Shown here in pieces: positions 10,962 to 19,477 of a DNA stretch of 64,000 bases (its first letter is position 1; every line of letters begins with the position of its first letter). A program made the translations under genes and the position numbers. Source of the stretch: Halomonas sp. SSL-5 (GTDB lineage: Bacteria; Pseudomonadota; Gammaproteobacteria; Pseudomonadales; Halomonadaceae); assembly GCF_030708455.1 (NCBI RefSeq), contig NZ_JAUYWF010000006.1, positions 1-64,000 on the forward strand, written 5' to 3'. The notes beneath the pieces were generated by a model. That model saw nothing but the letters and a program-made list of their open reading frames with translations, made no database searches and had not been told where the DNA came from.

Positions 10962-10999
10962 CTTTTTTCGATTAACGCACTTCTTCCGGAGCCATCCGA

Positions 11000-13111
11000 A
11001 TGAGCACTTCCACCAAGGCAGTGAAGTCATCCAACGAGGTGCCCCTGCAGGGGCCGTCCCGTGACATCTGGGACTCCAAGTACCGCCTCAAGGACCGTCA
11101 CGGCAGGCCCGTGGACCAGGACGTGGCCGCCACCTGGGATCGCGTGGCCCGCGCCCTCGCCGCGGTGGAAGGCAAGCAGGCCGACGCCTGGCTGGCGAAG
11201 TTTCGCTGGGCGCTGGAGAACGGCGCCATCCCCGCCGGGCGGATCATGTCCAACGCCGGCGCCGAGGCCTACAAGCCGGCGGTGAGCCTGATCAACTGCA
11301 CGGTGTCGCGCACCATCCGCGACTCCATGCACGACATCCTCGACTCCGTGGTGGACGCCGGCATGACCCTCAAGGCGGGCTGCGGCATCGGCTACGACTT
11401 CTCCACCCTGCGCCACAAGGGCGCCTTCGTGTTCGGCGCCGGGGCCGGCACCAACGGCCCCCTGGCGTTCATGGATATCTACGACAAGATGTGCTTCACG
11501 GTGGCCTCCGCGGGCGGTCGCCGCGGCGCCCAGATGGGCACCTTCGACGTCGGCCACCCCGACGTGCGCCAGTTCATCGAGGCCAAGCGCGAGTCGGGCC
11601 GCCTGCGCCAGTTCAACCTGAGCCTGCTGATCACCGACGAGTTCATGGAGGCGGTCAGGAACGACAGCGAGTGGCCGCTGGCCTTCCCGCTGCACGCCGG
11701 GGAGAAGGATGACGTCCAGGAGAACGAGCTGATCTATCGCGACTGGCCGGTGGTGGAAGAGGGCTACACCGTCGATGCCGAGGGCCGCGTGGCCTGCCGC
11801 ATCGTCGAGGTGATCCGCGCCCGCGAGCTGTGGGACACCATCATGAAGTCGACCTACGACTACGCCGAACCGGGCTTCATCCTGATCGACCAGGTCAACC
11901 GGATGAACAACAACTGGTTCTGCGAGGAGATCCGCGCCACCAACCCCTGCGGCGAGCAGCCGCTGCCGCCCGAGGGTGCCTGCCTGCTGGGCTCGGTGAA
12001 CCTGACCCGCTTCGTCATCGACCCCTTCGGCAACAAGCCGCGCTTCGACTGGGAGCGCTACCGCCAGGTGGTGGCGATCTTCACCCGCATGCTCGACAAC
12101 GTGGTGGAGATCAGCGGCCTGCCCCTGGAGGGCCAGCGCCGCGAGATCGAGGCCAAGCGCCGCCACGGCATGGGCTTCCTGGGCCTGGGCTCCACCCTGA
12201 CCATGCTCAAGATCCCCTATGGCTCGCCGGAGTCGCTGGCCTTCACCGAGGAGGTGAGCCGCAACCTGGCCATCGAGGGCTGGAAGCAGGCACTCGAGCT
12301 CTCCCGCGAGAAGGGCATTGCCCCGGCGCTGGCCGAGGACTACGAGATCACGCCCAAGATGATGCGCGAGCGTCCGGAGCTCAAGAAGGATGGCTACGAG
12401 ACCGGCGACAAGGTGCCCGGCCGCATCCTGCATGCGCGCTATAGCCGCTACATGCAGAAGGTCGCCGAGGTAGAGCCGGAGCTGGTCGCCCAGCTCGCCG
12501 AGCACGGCGCGCGTTTCACTCACCACAGCTCCATCGCGCCCACCGGTACCATCTCGCTGTCGCTGGGCAACAACGCCTCCAACGGTATCGAGCCGTCGTT
12601 CTCGCACCGCTACTTCCGCAACGTGATCCAGGCCGGCAAGAAGACCAAGGAGCAAGTCGAGGTGGTCTCCTTCGAGCTGGCGGCCTATCGCCACTTCATC
12701 GCTGCCGACGCCGTGGAGAGCGACTTGCCGGACTACTTCATCACCGCCGATGCCGTCTCTCCGAAGCAGCACGTGGCGGTGCAGGCCGCCGCCCAGGCGT
12801 GGGTCGACTCGGCGATCTCCAAGACGGTGAACGTGCCCACCGAGTTCCCCTTCGAGGAGTTCAAGGACCTCTATCTCGACGCCTACCAGAGCAAGCTCAA
12901 GGGCTGCACCACCTTCCGCTTCAACCCGGAGGCCTTCCAGGGCGTGCTGGTGCGCGAGGACGACCTCAAGAACACCACCTACGTGTTCGAGCTGGAGAAT
13001 GGCGAGAGCGTGGAGCTGGCCGGTGACGAGAAGGTCATCTACGACGGCGAGGAGCACAACGCGGCGAACCTCTATGACGCGCTGAAGGAAGGCACCTATG
13101 GCAAGTGGTAA
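11000..13111 (+). CDS. nrdJa: Adenosylcobalamin-dependent (class II) ribonucleotide reductase, large part NrdJa
   Basis: Reduces ribonucleotides to deoxyribonucleotides using a B12-derived radical, so works with or without oxygen. 703 residues. Seen are the N-terminal redox cysteine in VSLINCTVSRT, the GCGIGYDFSTLR loop, and the finger-loop motif NPCGEQPLPPEGACLLGSVNL with the radical cysteine region. The reductase is split: the C-terminal cysteine region is in the next gene, as in Pseudomonas NrdJa/NrdJb. The start at 11000 follows CTTCCGGAG. Confidence 0.95.
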   Translation: MSTSTKAVKSSNEVPLQGPSRDIWDSKYRLKDRHGRPVDQDVAATWDRVARALAAVEGKQADAWLAKFRWALENGAIPAGRIMSNAGAEAYKPAVSLINCTVSRTIRDSMHDILDSVVDAGMTLKAGCGIGYDFSTLRHKGAFVFGAGAGTNGPLAFMDIYDKMCFTVASAGGRRGAQMGTFDVGHPDVRQFIEAKRESGRLRQFNLSLLITDEFMEAVRNDSEWPLAFPLHAGEKDDVQENELIYRDWPVVEEGYTVDAEGRVACRIVEVIRARELWDTIMKSTYDYAEPGFILIDQVNRMNNNWFCEEIRATNPCGEQPLPPEGACLLGSVNLTRFVIDPFGNKPRFDWERYRQVVAIFTRMLDNVVEISGLPLEGQRREIEAKRRHGMGFLGLGSTLTMLKIPYGSPESLAFTEEVSRNLAIEGWKQALELSREKGIAPALAEDYEITPKMMRERPELKKDGYETGDKVPGRILHARYSRYMQKVAEVEPELVAQLAEHGARFTHHSSIAPTGTISLSLGNNASNGIEPSFSHRYFRNVIQAGKKTKEQVEVVSFELAAYRHFIAADAVESDLPDYFITADAVSPKQHVAVQAAAQAWVDSAISKTVNVPTEFPFEEFKDLYLDAYQSKLKGCTTFRFNPEAFQGVLVREDDLKNTTYVFELENGESVELAGDEKVIYDGEEHNAANLYDALKEGTYGKW

Positions 13112-13162
13112 TGCCTGCTGTCACGCTAGCGTCAATGTAAAACTTTCCGGAGGAGCCCCCTG

Positions 13163-13915
13163 ATGGCCGTCGAGATCAATTCCAAGATCGTTTCCTACAG
13201 TGTCAAGAAGGCGGTGGAAGAGCCGCCGCTGGCCGAGGAGAACCCGCTCACGGTGCGCATCCCCTCGCGCCCCGAGGGCACCCTGGAGGCCGTGTCGGAG
13301 AAGATCTCCTACGTCGGCGCCGAGGGCCGCAAGAAGGTCTACCTGCTGGTCTCCTTTATGCCCGTGGAGGGCGTGCTCAACGGCAAGCGGGTGGTGATCG
13401 AGCGCCCGGTGGAGTTCTTCTTTCCCTCCGGTCAGCTCTCCAGCGAGCACCAGTGGATCACCGCCACCATGCGCAGCCTGTCGTTGGCCGCCCGCGGCGG
13501 CTACGTCACCCAGGCGGTGGCCGACCTGCGCAAGGTGGCCTGGGACAAGGGCCTGGTGCGCTGCGGCATGAACCGCTGGGGCAAGCCGGTGTTTCATGAC
13601 TCCGAGGTGGCGGCCATCGCCTGGTCGATCCAGCAGATCCTCTACCGTCGCGGCTTCCTCGACCAGGACGGTAACCAGGTGCCGGTGGAGGAGCTGGTGT
13701 CTCGCTACGCCCAGCGCCAGGCCAGCGGCCACCTGTGGGTGCCGCCCACCGCGGAGGAGATCGAGCAGGCCGAGCGCAAGGCCGAGGAGGCCGCCCATGC
13801 CAAGGGCGACGGCCCCACCGTGGTCGGCCACTGCCCCGAGTGCAACGGCGAACTGATCATGATGGACGGCTGCCCCACCTGCTACTCCGGCTGCGGCTGG
13901 TCGAAGTGTGGATAA
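13163..13915 (+). CDS. nrdJb: Class II ribonucleotide reductase, C-terminal part NrdJb
   Basis: 250 residues, completing NrdJa. The C-terminus carries paired cysteines (HCPECNGEL, GCPTCYSGCGW, ending SKCG) that should provide the swinging-thiol or zinc-ribbon function which re-reduces the active site. The middle (about 95-150) has the conserved FFFPSGQLSSEHQWITATMRS context. It starts 51 bases after nrdJa behind GGAGGAGCC, so the pair is an operon. It is convergent with the next gene, 19 bases away. Confidence 0.93.
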   Translation: MAVEINSKIVSYSVKKAVEEPPLAEENPLTVRIPSRPEGTLEAVSEKISYVGAEGRKKVYLLVSFMPVEGVLNGKRVVIERPVEFFFPSGQLSSEHQWITATMRSLSLAARGGYVTQAVADLRKVAWDKGLVRCGMNRWGKPVFHDSEVAAIAWSIQQILYRRGFLDQDGNQVPVEELVSRYAQRQASGHLWVPPTAEEIEQAERKAEEAAHAKGDGPTVVGHCPECNGELIMMDGCPTCYSGCGWSKCG

Positions 13916-13934
13916 GCGAGTCCACTTCACTCGT

Positions 13935-15221
13935 TCAGCGAAACTGGAAACTTTCCTGATGAAAGCGTAATGAAATCGACTGCTGCTTCAGGCCGTTCCG
14001 CAAGGCTTTGGCGAGGCCGTGAGGCCCGCAAAACCAGATATCCACTCTGCGGTCATGGAGTTGCAGTTGATTCGCGGTCAATCGTTGCCCCTGCTGGCTG
14101 TCGTGGATGTGCAGCAATATGTCCGGAAGTTTGTCTGCCAGTTGTTGCAGGCGAGTCACCATTGGGTCATCCACGGCTCCTGCAGTGCAGTAATGAAGTG
14201 TGACTACTGGATGTTGTTGTTCGGTATTGATTAGGCGGTTTTCCAGCGCAGCCAGAAATGGTGTTACACCTATGCCGCCGGCCACCCAGATCTGCTGGGC
14301 GTTTTTTCTGCCGCTGGCGGGATCAAAACGACCATAAGGGCCTTCGAGCGTAACTGCCTGGCCACTGCTGAGCCGTTGCGGAATATCGCGGGTGTAGTCT
14401 CCCAGTGCCTTGATGTGGAAACTGAGCTGCCCGCTGTCGTTGTCAGCGCTGGACAGACTAAAAGGATGCGCCCCTTCAATCCGGTCGAAGGTCACCAAGG
14501 CGAATTGTCCGGCTTGATGCCCTGGCCACCGCCTGCCCATGTCACAGACGACTTCCGTGATGTTGGATGATGTCTGCTTGATGGCCTGAACCAGTCCTTT
14601 GTAGCGGCGGGTCCTTCCAATTTGCCCGGTCAGCGATTGCAGGCTTGCGGCGGCACCACCCACAATCAACAGTGCCATCAGCCAGCCGGTGGGTTGTTGC
14701 CACCACTTCAGCGGAGCCAACAACACTGCATGGGCTGCCAGTGCCAGATAAATCAGCGGCATCACCCGGTGCAGGTAACGCCAGTAATAGTAGGGCACCA
14801 ACCGGGTCAGGGTAATGACAACCAGAAACAGCAACAGATACAGGCCGGGTTCGCCCAAGTCTTCAGCGCCATCCTGGAGGCCGTCCAGCAGGCCCGAAAA
14901 GTGTGCTTCCTGCAAGCTCCGATCCGAGCCAAACAGCGCTTCGAGACCATCATCCGCCATTTCGGTCAGCCAGTGTGTCAGCGCAAGACTTACGGACAGA
15001 ATACCGGTCCATTTATGCAGCTGATACATGCTGTCCAGACCACCCAACGGCGACTCCAGCCATCCAGGCCGGGTAGCCAGCACCATGGTGATGGACATGA
15101 AATTGATGGCAAGGTATCCACTGAGTGTCAGTAACTGCTCATAGCTCAGCCCCGGGGCCCAGAAGCTGATTTGAGTTGCCAAAAGCAGGCAAAGGGTGAT
15201 GCTGGTACGTATGTTAGGCAT
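13935..15221 (-). CDS. Ferric-reductase-like transmembrane oxidoreductase (FAD/NAD binding)
   Basis: 428 residues. The N-terminal half (about 1-205) has five to six membrane helices with His residues in paired positions (LHKWTGILSVSLALTHWL and YLHRVMPLIYLALAAHAVLL), the heme-binding layout of ferric reductase-like domains. The C-terminal half is an FAD/NAD(P)H module: HPFSLSSA, GPYGRFDP, AGGIGVTPFLA, and the end FHQESFQFR. It should move electrons from NAD(P)H through FAD and heme across the membrane; the acceptor is unknown. Base composition is clearly poorer in G+C than neighbours and codon use is less biased, suggesting recent acquisition. Confidence 0.85.
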   Translation of the reverse strand: MPNIRTSITLCLLLATQISFWAPGLSYEQLLTLSGYLAINFMSITMVLATRPGWLESPLGGLDSMYQLHKWTGILSVSLALTHWLTEMADDGLEALFGSDRSLQEAHFSGLLDGLQDGAEDLGEPGLYLLLFLVVITLTRLVPYYYWRYLHRVMPLIYLALAAHAVLLAPLKWWQQPTGWLMALLIVGGAAASLQSLTGQIGRTRRYKGLVQAIKQTSSNITEVVCDMGRRWPGHQAGQFALVTFDRIEGAHPFSLSSADNDSGQLSFHIKALGDYTRDIPQRLSSGQAVTLEGPYGRFDPASGRKNAQQIWVAGGIGVTPFLAALENRLINTEQQHPVVTLHYCTAGAVDDPMVTRLQQLADKLPDILLHIHDSQQGQRLTANQLQLHDRRVDIWFCGPHGLAKALRNGLKQQSISLRFHQESFQFR

Positions 15222-15222
15222 A

Positions 15223-15248
15223 AAACAAACTCCGGCTTAAGTTTGTTT
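15223..15248 (-). promoter_or_regulatory. Inverted repeat overlapping the ribosome-binding site of the ferric-reductase-like gene
   Basis: AAACAAACT and AGTTTGTTT form a perfect 9-bp inverted repeat around an 8-base centre. In mRNA orientation the GGAG Shine-Dalgarno falls at the edge of the loop and stem, directly before the ATG. It could be an operator or a translation-blocking hairpin. Confidence 0.5.
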
Positions 15249-15387
15249 AAATTCTGAAGCCTTAACCTGACACCAGCCTTAAATGTCTCTATGAATCCAG
15301 GCTTCGAAACCGTCACTCCGGCCTGAGGCTGTTCCGAGTGAAGATAACGCAGTCCGGACGACCTGAACTGCCCTCATGGCCTTGCTT

Positions 15388-15422
15388 ACGCCCCGGGACG
15401 CAAGCGACCTGGGGCGTCTTTA
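15388..15422. terminator. Hairpin between two leftward genes
   Basis: ACGCCCC and GGGGCGT pair across a 16-base centre, followed on the plus strand by CTTTATT. It lies 39 bases past the stop of the PepSY/flavodoxin reductase gene. The T-run is on the plus strand, so leftward termination is less certain. Confidence 0.45.
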
Positions 15423-15460
15423 TTGGCGGCCATGCCACCATGGTGGCTCAGGGGCTTAGG

Positions 15461-17686
15461 TCAATAAACGTCCTCACGATAGCGCCCCTGAGCCTTGAGC
15501 GTCGCCACGTCCATGCCCAGCGGTGCGACTATGTCATTCAGCGCCGCCATGACGTTTTTTGCCATATCCCGGCCGCCGCAAACCAAGATCTGCGCGCCCT
15601 TCTCGATCAGCCAGCGCAGTTCGGGGCCATTCGCGATGAGCTTGTCCTGTACATAGGCGCGCTCATCGACGCGGGAAAAGGTCGTGTTCAGCTTCGTCAG
15701 CCGCCTGTCCTCGAGATAGACGTTCAGTTCGGGCTCATAGAGGAAGTCGGACTGCGGATTGCGGCCGCCCCAATAGAGGTGCATGGCTTGATGCGCCTTG
15801 TTGTGGCGGATGAAACCGACCAGCGGTCCGATGCCGGTACCCGCGCCAATCAGCACGATCGGCGCCTTGCCGGAGGCGGGGCGGAAGTTCGGGTTGGGCT
15901 GGATAAAGGCGTCGATGGTGCCGCCTATCGGCAGCGCATGAAGGAAGCCTGAACATAGGCCGCTGGGATGCTGGCGCACGCAGATCTCCAGGGTGCCATC
16001 TTTTGAGGCCGAGGCCAGCGAATAGAAGCGCGGCACCGGGCTGTTCGGTGGCAGGATGCCGACCAGGTCGCCGGCCTCGAAAGGCGGCAGGCCGGTGCGC
16101 CCCAACAGACGACTAAGCAGGCCGCTCCTGCCACCACCTTCAGGCGCCTTGAAGCGCAGCACGGCGGTGGGGGCCTGCACGTCGGCGCCGTAATCCACCC
16201 GCTCGGCGAGTTCCAGGGGGGTGGTGCGTGGTCGCACTGGAGTATGGACCAGCGTCAGCTCGATGCCGAGTACCTTGCCCACCGCGTTGCCCCAGCGGGC
16301 GAACTCCTGGGTTGACTGTCGGTCGATGGTGTCGAGCGGCAGCAGCTGCGGCCAGCCCTTGGCGGTGAGCGCCGTCTCGACCTTCTTCGCGAACCCGCAG
16401 AACTGCGGGAACTGTCGATCACCGAAGCCCAGCACGGCTACCGGGAGCTCCGGGGTCCTGGTGATCTTCTCTAGCCGCGCCAGGAAACGGTTGGCCGAGG
16501 CCGGCGCATCGCCATCCCCGTAGGTCGCGGTGAGGATGAACAGCCGTTTCGCGCCGCGATAGCGAGAGGCCAGCCGGTTCATGGGGGCGGTATGCACGCG
16601 GTGGCCCTCTCGAACCAGGCTGTCGTGCAGGGTCCTGGCGAAGCCCCAGGTCGTGTTGCTTTCGCTGCCGACCAGGATCACGCTATCCGCGGTGTTCGGC
16701 CCGCTGTTGGCGGCGAGTTTCGGCTTGGACCGCTGACGCTTCCACCAGATGATCGGGCCGGTCACAGCCATCACCGGCACCATCAGGGCGGCCAGGCCGA
16801 GGATCAGGCCAAGCCACCAGAGGCCCTCACCAGTATGCAGCATATAGATGAATTCATGGAACTTATGAGTGGCGTCATGGGGCAGGTAGGAGAGCCACTC
16901 GCCGCTGGCCTGATCGATATATCCGGCACCCTGATCGGTACCCAGGGAGTAGATGTCCGTGGGCTCGTCCGGGTAGGGATAGACCAGCGCTCGCAGGTCG
17001 CTTAAGTCTGTTGCCTTCAGGGCCGGCAGGGTATCGATGGCGGCGGGAGGGCCGCCAGCGACCTCTAGAGGGAATTCGGGCTCGGCCTCTACGCCCTCCG
17101 GGGCCAGGCCAAAGGTGGTGGCGGAGAGATAGGATCCGGTCAGCCCTGACAGCAGCAGGCCGAGAATCGCCGCCCGACCGAGTTCGATATGCAGCCGCTG
17201 GCTAAGTGTGCCGCGCACCGGGCGGAGCAACTGGCGCCATCCGCCTAGGCGAGCGGCCAGCAGCATGGCGCCGGAGATCGCCAGCACGATCATCGCCAGC
17301 GCCGTGATGCCCGCCACCGCGCGACCGGGCATATCGAGCAGCAGGGAGCGGTGCAGGTTCTTCACCCAGCGCGAGAACGGCGACGGCTCATAGGGAGCGA
17401 TGGCCTGTCCGGTGCGCGGATCCACGCGATCGGCTCCCACCTGTCCGTCTTGGGTGTAATAGACGATAAGCGTGCCCGAGGGCGTGCGCTCGATCTGTTC
17501 GGCCCCCGGGTAATGCTCCGCTACCCTGCCCGCCAGCTCGGCGACGCTGATCTGCCCGGCGGCGGGCACCGTGGTCCCCGCCCGCTCGAGGGCCGGATCG
17601 AGCGATAGGATCGCCCCGGTCACCGTGAGTACGATGACGAACAGCGCCGCGATCAGGCCGGGTAGCGAATGAAGCTGGCGTAGCAT
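15461..17686 (-). CDS. PepSY-TM / flavodoxin / FAD-NAD reductase fusion protein
   Basis: 741 residues joining two modules. Residues 1 to about 340 are a PepSY-associated membrane region with four helices (LIAALFVIVLTVTGAIL; ITALAMIVLAISGAMLLA; AAILGLLLSGLTGSYLS; GLILGLAALMVPVMAV) and His residues for probable heme. Residues about 355-500 are flavodoxin-like (GSESNTTWGFA, TATYGDGDAP, GFGDRQFPQFCGFA). The rest is a sulfite-reductase-alpha-type FAD/NADPH module (PRFYSLASAS, VLIGAGTGIGPLVGFIR, CGGRDMAKNV, C-terminal YREDVY). It should carry electrons from NADPH to a membrane or periplasmic acceptor. GGAG precedes the ATG. Downstream of DUF2271 and PepSY genes in a leftward operon. Confidence 0.85.
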   Translation of the reverse strand: MLRQLHSLPGLIAALFVIVLTVTGAILSLDPALERAGTTVPAAGQISVAELAGRVAEHYPGAEQIERTPSGTLIVYYTQDGQVGADRVDPRTGQAIAPYEPSPFSRWVKNLHRSLLLDMPGRAVAGITALAMIVLAISGAMLLAARLGGWRQLLRPVRGTLSQRLHIELGRAAILGLLLSGLTGSYLSATTFGLAPEGVEAEPEFPLEVAGGPPAAIDTLPALKATDLSDLRALVYPYPDEPTDIYSLGTDQGAGYIDQASGEWLSYLPHDATHKFHEFIYMLHTGEGLWWLGLILGLAALMVPVMAVTGPIIWWKRQRSKPKLAANSGPNTADSVILVGSESNTTWGFARTLHDSLVREGHRVHTAPMNRLASRYRGAKRLFILTATYGDGDAPASANRFLARLEKITRTPELPVAVLGFGDRQFPQFCGFAKKVETALTAKGWPQLLPLDTIDRQSTQEFARWGNAVGKVLGIELTLVHTPVRPRTTPLELAERVDYGADVQAPTAVLRFKAPEGGGRSGLLSRLLGRTGLPPFEAGDLVGILPPNSPVPRFYSLASASKDGTLEICVRQHPSGLCSGFLHALPIGGTIDAFIQPNPNFRPASGKAPIVLIGAGTGIGPLVGFIRHNKAHQAMHLYWGGRNPQSDFLYEPELNVYLEDRRLTKLNTTFSRVDERAYVQDKLIANGPELRWLIEKGAQILVCGGRDMAKNVMAALNDIVAPLGMDVATLKAQGRYREDVY

Positions 17687-17714
17687 GGTATTTGTGCTCC
17701 CTGTTCGATCAGAA

Positions 17715-18191
17715 TCAGAAGGTGTAGTGGAACGACTGCACATAGCCACGGCCGGAGACCGACTTGCCTGCACCCTCAGTGGTCAGCGGGACGACGACGT
17801 CGGCGCGATTGTCGCGCATGTCCTCGACGGCGGTGTCGACGCGCACCTCATACCCTGCGTCGATCAGCTCATCGGCAATGTCGAGGGTGATATTCAGGGT
17901 ACGTCCGTTGCCGACGCTGGCACCGGTCAGCCCGTCATATTCGCTGCTGCGTTGGCCGCTGCCCCGCGCCCAGTCGCGCAGGTGCTTGTAGTATTTCGAC
18001 TTCTCTCCGGCGATCCAGAGTGTGCCCTGGTATTGGCCGTCGGCATCGGTGAGGTAGAGCGCCACATAGGCGCCGTCGCCTCCGTAGTTTTTCAGCTCGG
18101 TATTGAAGGTCACCTCCCGCGCCTGGGCGAGGGCCGGTAGCGCGATGGCGGCGGCAAGGCTGAGGGCAAGAGCAAGGGTGAGTCTTTTCAT
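17715..18191 (-). CDS. DUF2271 periplasmic protein
   Basis: 158 residues with a signal peptide (cleavage near ALAQA, about residue 24). The mature domain has VTFNTELKNYGGDGAYVALYLTD, GTLWIAGEKSKYYKHLRDW and a terminal VSGRGYVQSFHYTF, the pattern of DUF2271 proteins, which commonly neighbour PepSY membrane reductases. Function unknown; a periplasmic partner or substrate of the reductase is likely by context. The gene ends 28 bases before the reductase start. Confidence 0.8.
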   Translation of the reverse strand: MKRLTLALALSLAAAIALPALAQAREVTFNTELKNYGGDGAYVALYLTDADGQYQGTLWIAGEKSKYYKHLRDWARGSGQRSSEYDGLTGASVGNGRTLNITLDIADELIDAGYEVRVDTAVEDMRDNRADVVVPLTTEGAGKSVSGRGYVQSFHYTF

Positions 18192-18249
18192 CGTCTGTCT
18201 CCGTCACATGTTGGTCTCGGGCAATCTAGTGTCCTTATGAAACAACGCA

Positions 18250-18651
18250 TCACTCGATGCGGACGGACGGCTTGCCGCTGACGATGCCGCTGTCGGGGCC
18301 GGTGCGAGACTCCGAGCGCCGGCTGGTAGCTTCGCTGTCGTCGTCGTCATCAGAGCGGTCGTATTCCTTGTCGTCGTAGTCGTATTCGATTTCCAGCTTG
18401 CGCAGGCGCAGCGATGCCGGGGCGTACTCCGCCTCGACCTCGTTGCCCTCCTGATCGAGGCCCTTGACCTCGTAGCAGCCGTCATCGACCTTGATGCGGC
18501 GTACCTCCCAGCCCTTGGCCTCGAGCTGCTGGCGCAGGGCGTCGCGAGGCTGCCAGTCGGCGACCGGATCACGACAGTCGTCATCGGCTAGGGTCATTCC
18601 ACTCGCCAGGATGGTGGCCAGCGTGGTGGTGACAAACAGTGGCGTTTTCAT
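18250..18651 (-). CDS. Secreted PepSY-domain protein with acidic tail
   Basis: 133 residues. A signal peptide (about 1-22, ending TLADDD) is followed by one PepSY domain (about 30-90: LRQQLEAKGWEVRRIKVDDGCYEV, then NEVEAEYAPASLRLRKLEIEYDY). Two cysteines (CRDP and DDGCYEV) could form a disulfide. An Asp-rich stretch SDDDDDSE and a Ser/Arg/Pro tail may bind cations. First gene of the leftward operon that ends with the reductase; divergent from the two-component system, which probably controls it. Confidence 0.8.
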   Translation of the reverse strand: MKTPLFVTTTLATILASGMTLADDDCRDPVADWQPRDALRQQLEAKGWEVRRIKVDDGCYEVKGLDQEGNEVEAEYAPASLRLRKLEIEYDYDDKEYDRSDDDDDSEATSRRSESRTGPDSGIVSGKPSVRIE

Positions 18652-18696
18652 GGTTTTCTCCAGATGATGTTCACGTTGTCACTGTAAGCGGATCAC

Positions 18697-18712
18697 CTGA
18701 CAGGAATCTGAC
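18697..18712. promoter_or_regulatory. Direct repeat CTGAC in the divergent promoter region
   Basis: Two copies of CTGAC are 11 bp apart, one helical turn, between the PepSY gene and the response regulator. OmpR-family regulators bind such direct repeats, so this may be the regulator's site. The motif is short and could be chance. Confidence 0.3.
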
Positions 18713-18817
18713 GTGGATACGACTGCTTCGATGTATGGGCGAGTCGGTCCCGTTCAGGTTGCCGTCAGGCAGACCCGTTAGGCTCAGGGTGTCTGTGACC
18801 TCAGGAGAAAATGGGAT

Positions 18818-19477
18818 ATGCGCATATTACTGATCGAGGATGCGCCCTCTCTGGGCGAGGCGGTGCGCGAACAGATCAGCGAAGATGGCCATGCCGTGGA
18901 CTGGATGCAGTGCTTGAAGCACGCTGAAGCGAGCGTCGCGACGACCGCCTACGATCTGATTCTGCTTGACTTGATGCTGCCCGATGGCCGAGGACTCGAT
19001 TTTCTGAGGCGCCGACGCAAGGCAGGCGATACCACGCCGGTGATTATCTTGACCGCACGGGATCAGATATCTGACCGTATTGAAGGGCTGAACGCCGGCG
19101 CGGACGACTACCTGGTCAAGCCCTTTGACCTGTCGGAGCTGTCCGCTCGGATCGCCGCCGTGGCGCGGCGTTACAGTGGCAATCCCAATCCGCTGATCCG
19201 CGTGGGTGAGTTGGAGATCGATCTGGTCAATCATTCGGTGCTCCGGGCCGGACACGGCGTCGAGCTGACGGCACGGGAATGGGCGCTGCTCGAGTCGCTC
19301 GTGCAACATCCCGGAGCGCTGTTGTCCCGGGCTCAACTCGAGGATCACCTGTATGCCTTCGGCGCGGAGATCGAAAGCAACACCGTAGAGGTTCATATCA
19401 GCCGCATGCGCAAGAAGTTGGGACATGCCAGCATCGAGACCGTACGTGGCATGGGCTATCGGCTGGGGCGGAGATGA
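18818..19477 (+). CDS. OmpR-family response regulator
   Basis: 219 residues. The receiver domain (1-115) has the acid pair ED at residues 7-8, phospho-acceptor Asp51 in DLILLDLMLPDGRG, and Lys in DDYLVKPFDL. A winged-helix domain (about 125-219) ends IETVRGMGYRLGRR. QseB/PmrA-like architecture. The stop codon overlaps the start of the kinase gene. Divergent from the PepSY/DUF2271/reductase operon, its probable target. Confidence 0.93.
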   Translation: MRILLIEDAPSLGEAVREQISEDGHAVDWMQCLKHAEASVATTAYDLILLDLMLPDGRGLDFLRRRRKAGDTTPVIILTARDQISDRIEGLNAGADDYLVKPFDLSELSARIAAVARRYSGNPNPLIRVGELEIDLVNHSVLRAGHGVELTAREWALLESLVQHPGALLSRAQLEDHLYAFGAEIESNTVEVHISRMRKKLGHASIETVRGMGYRLGRR

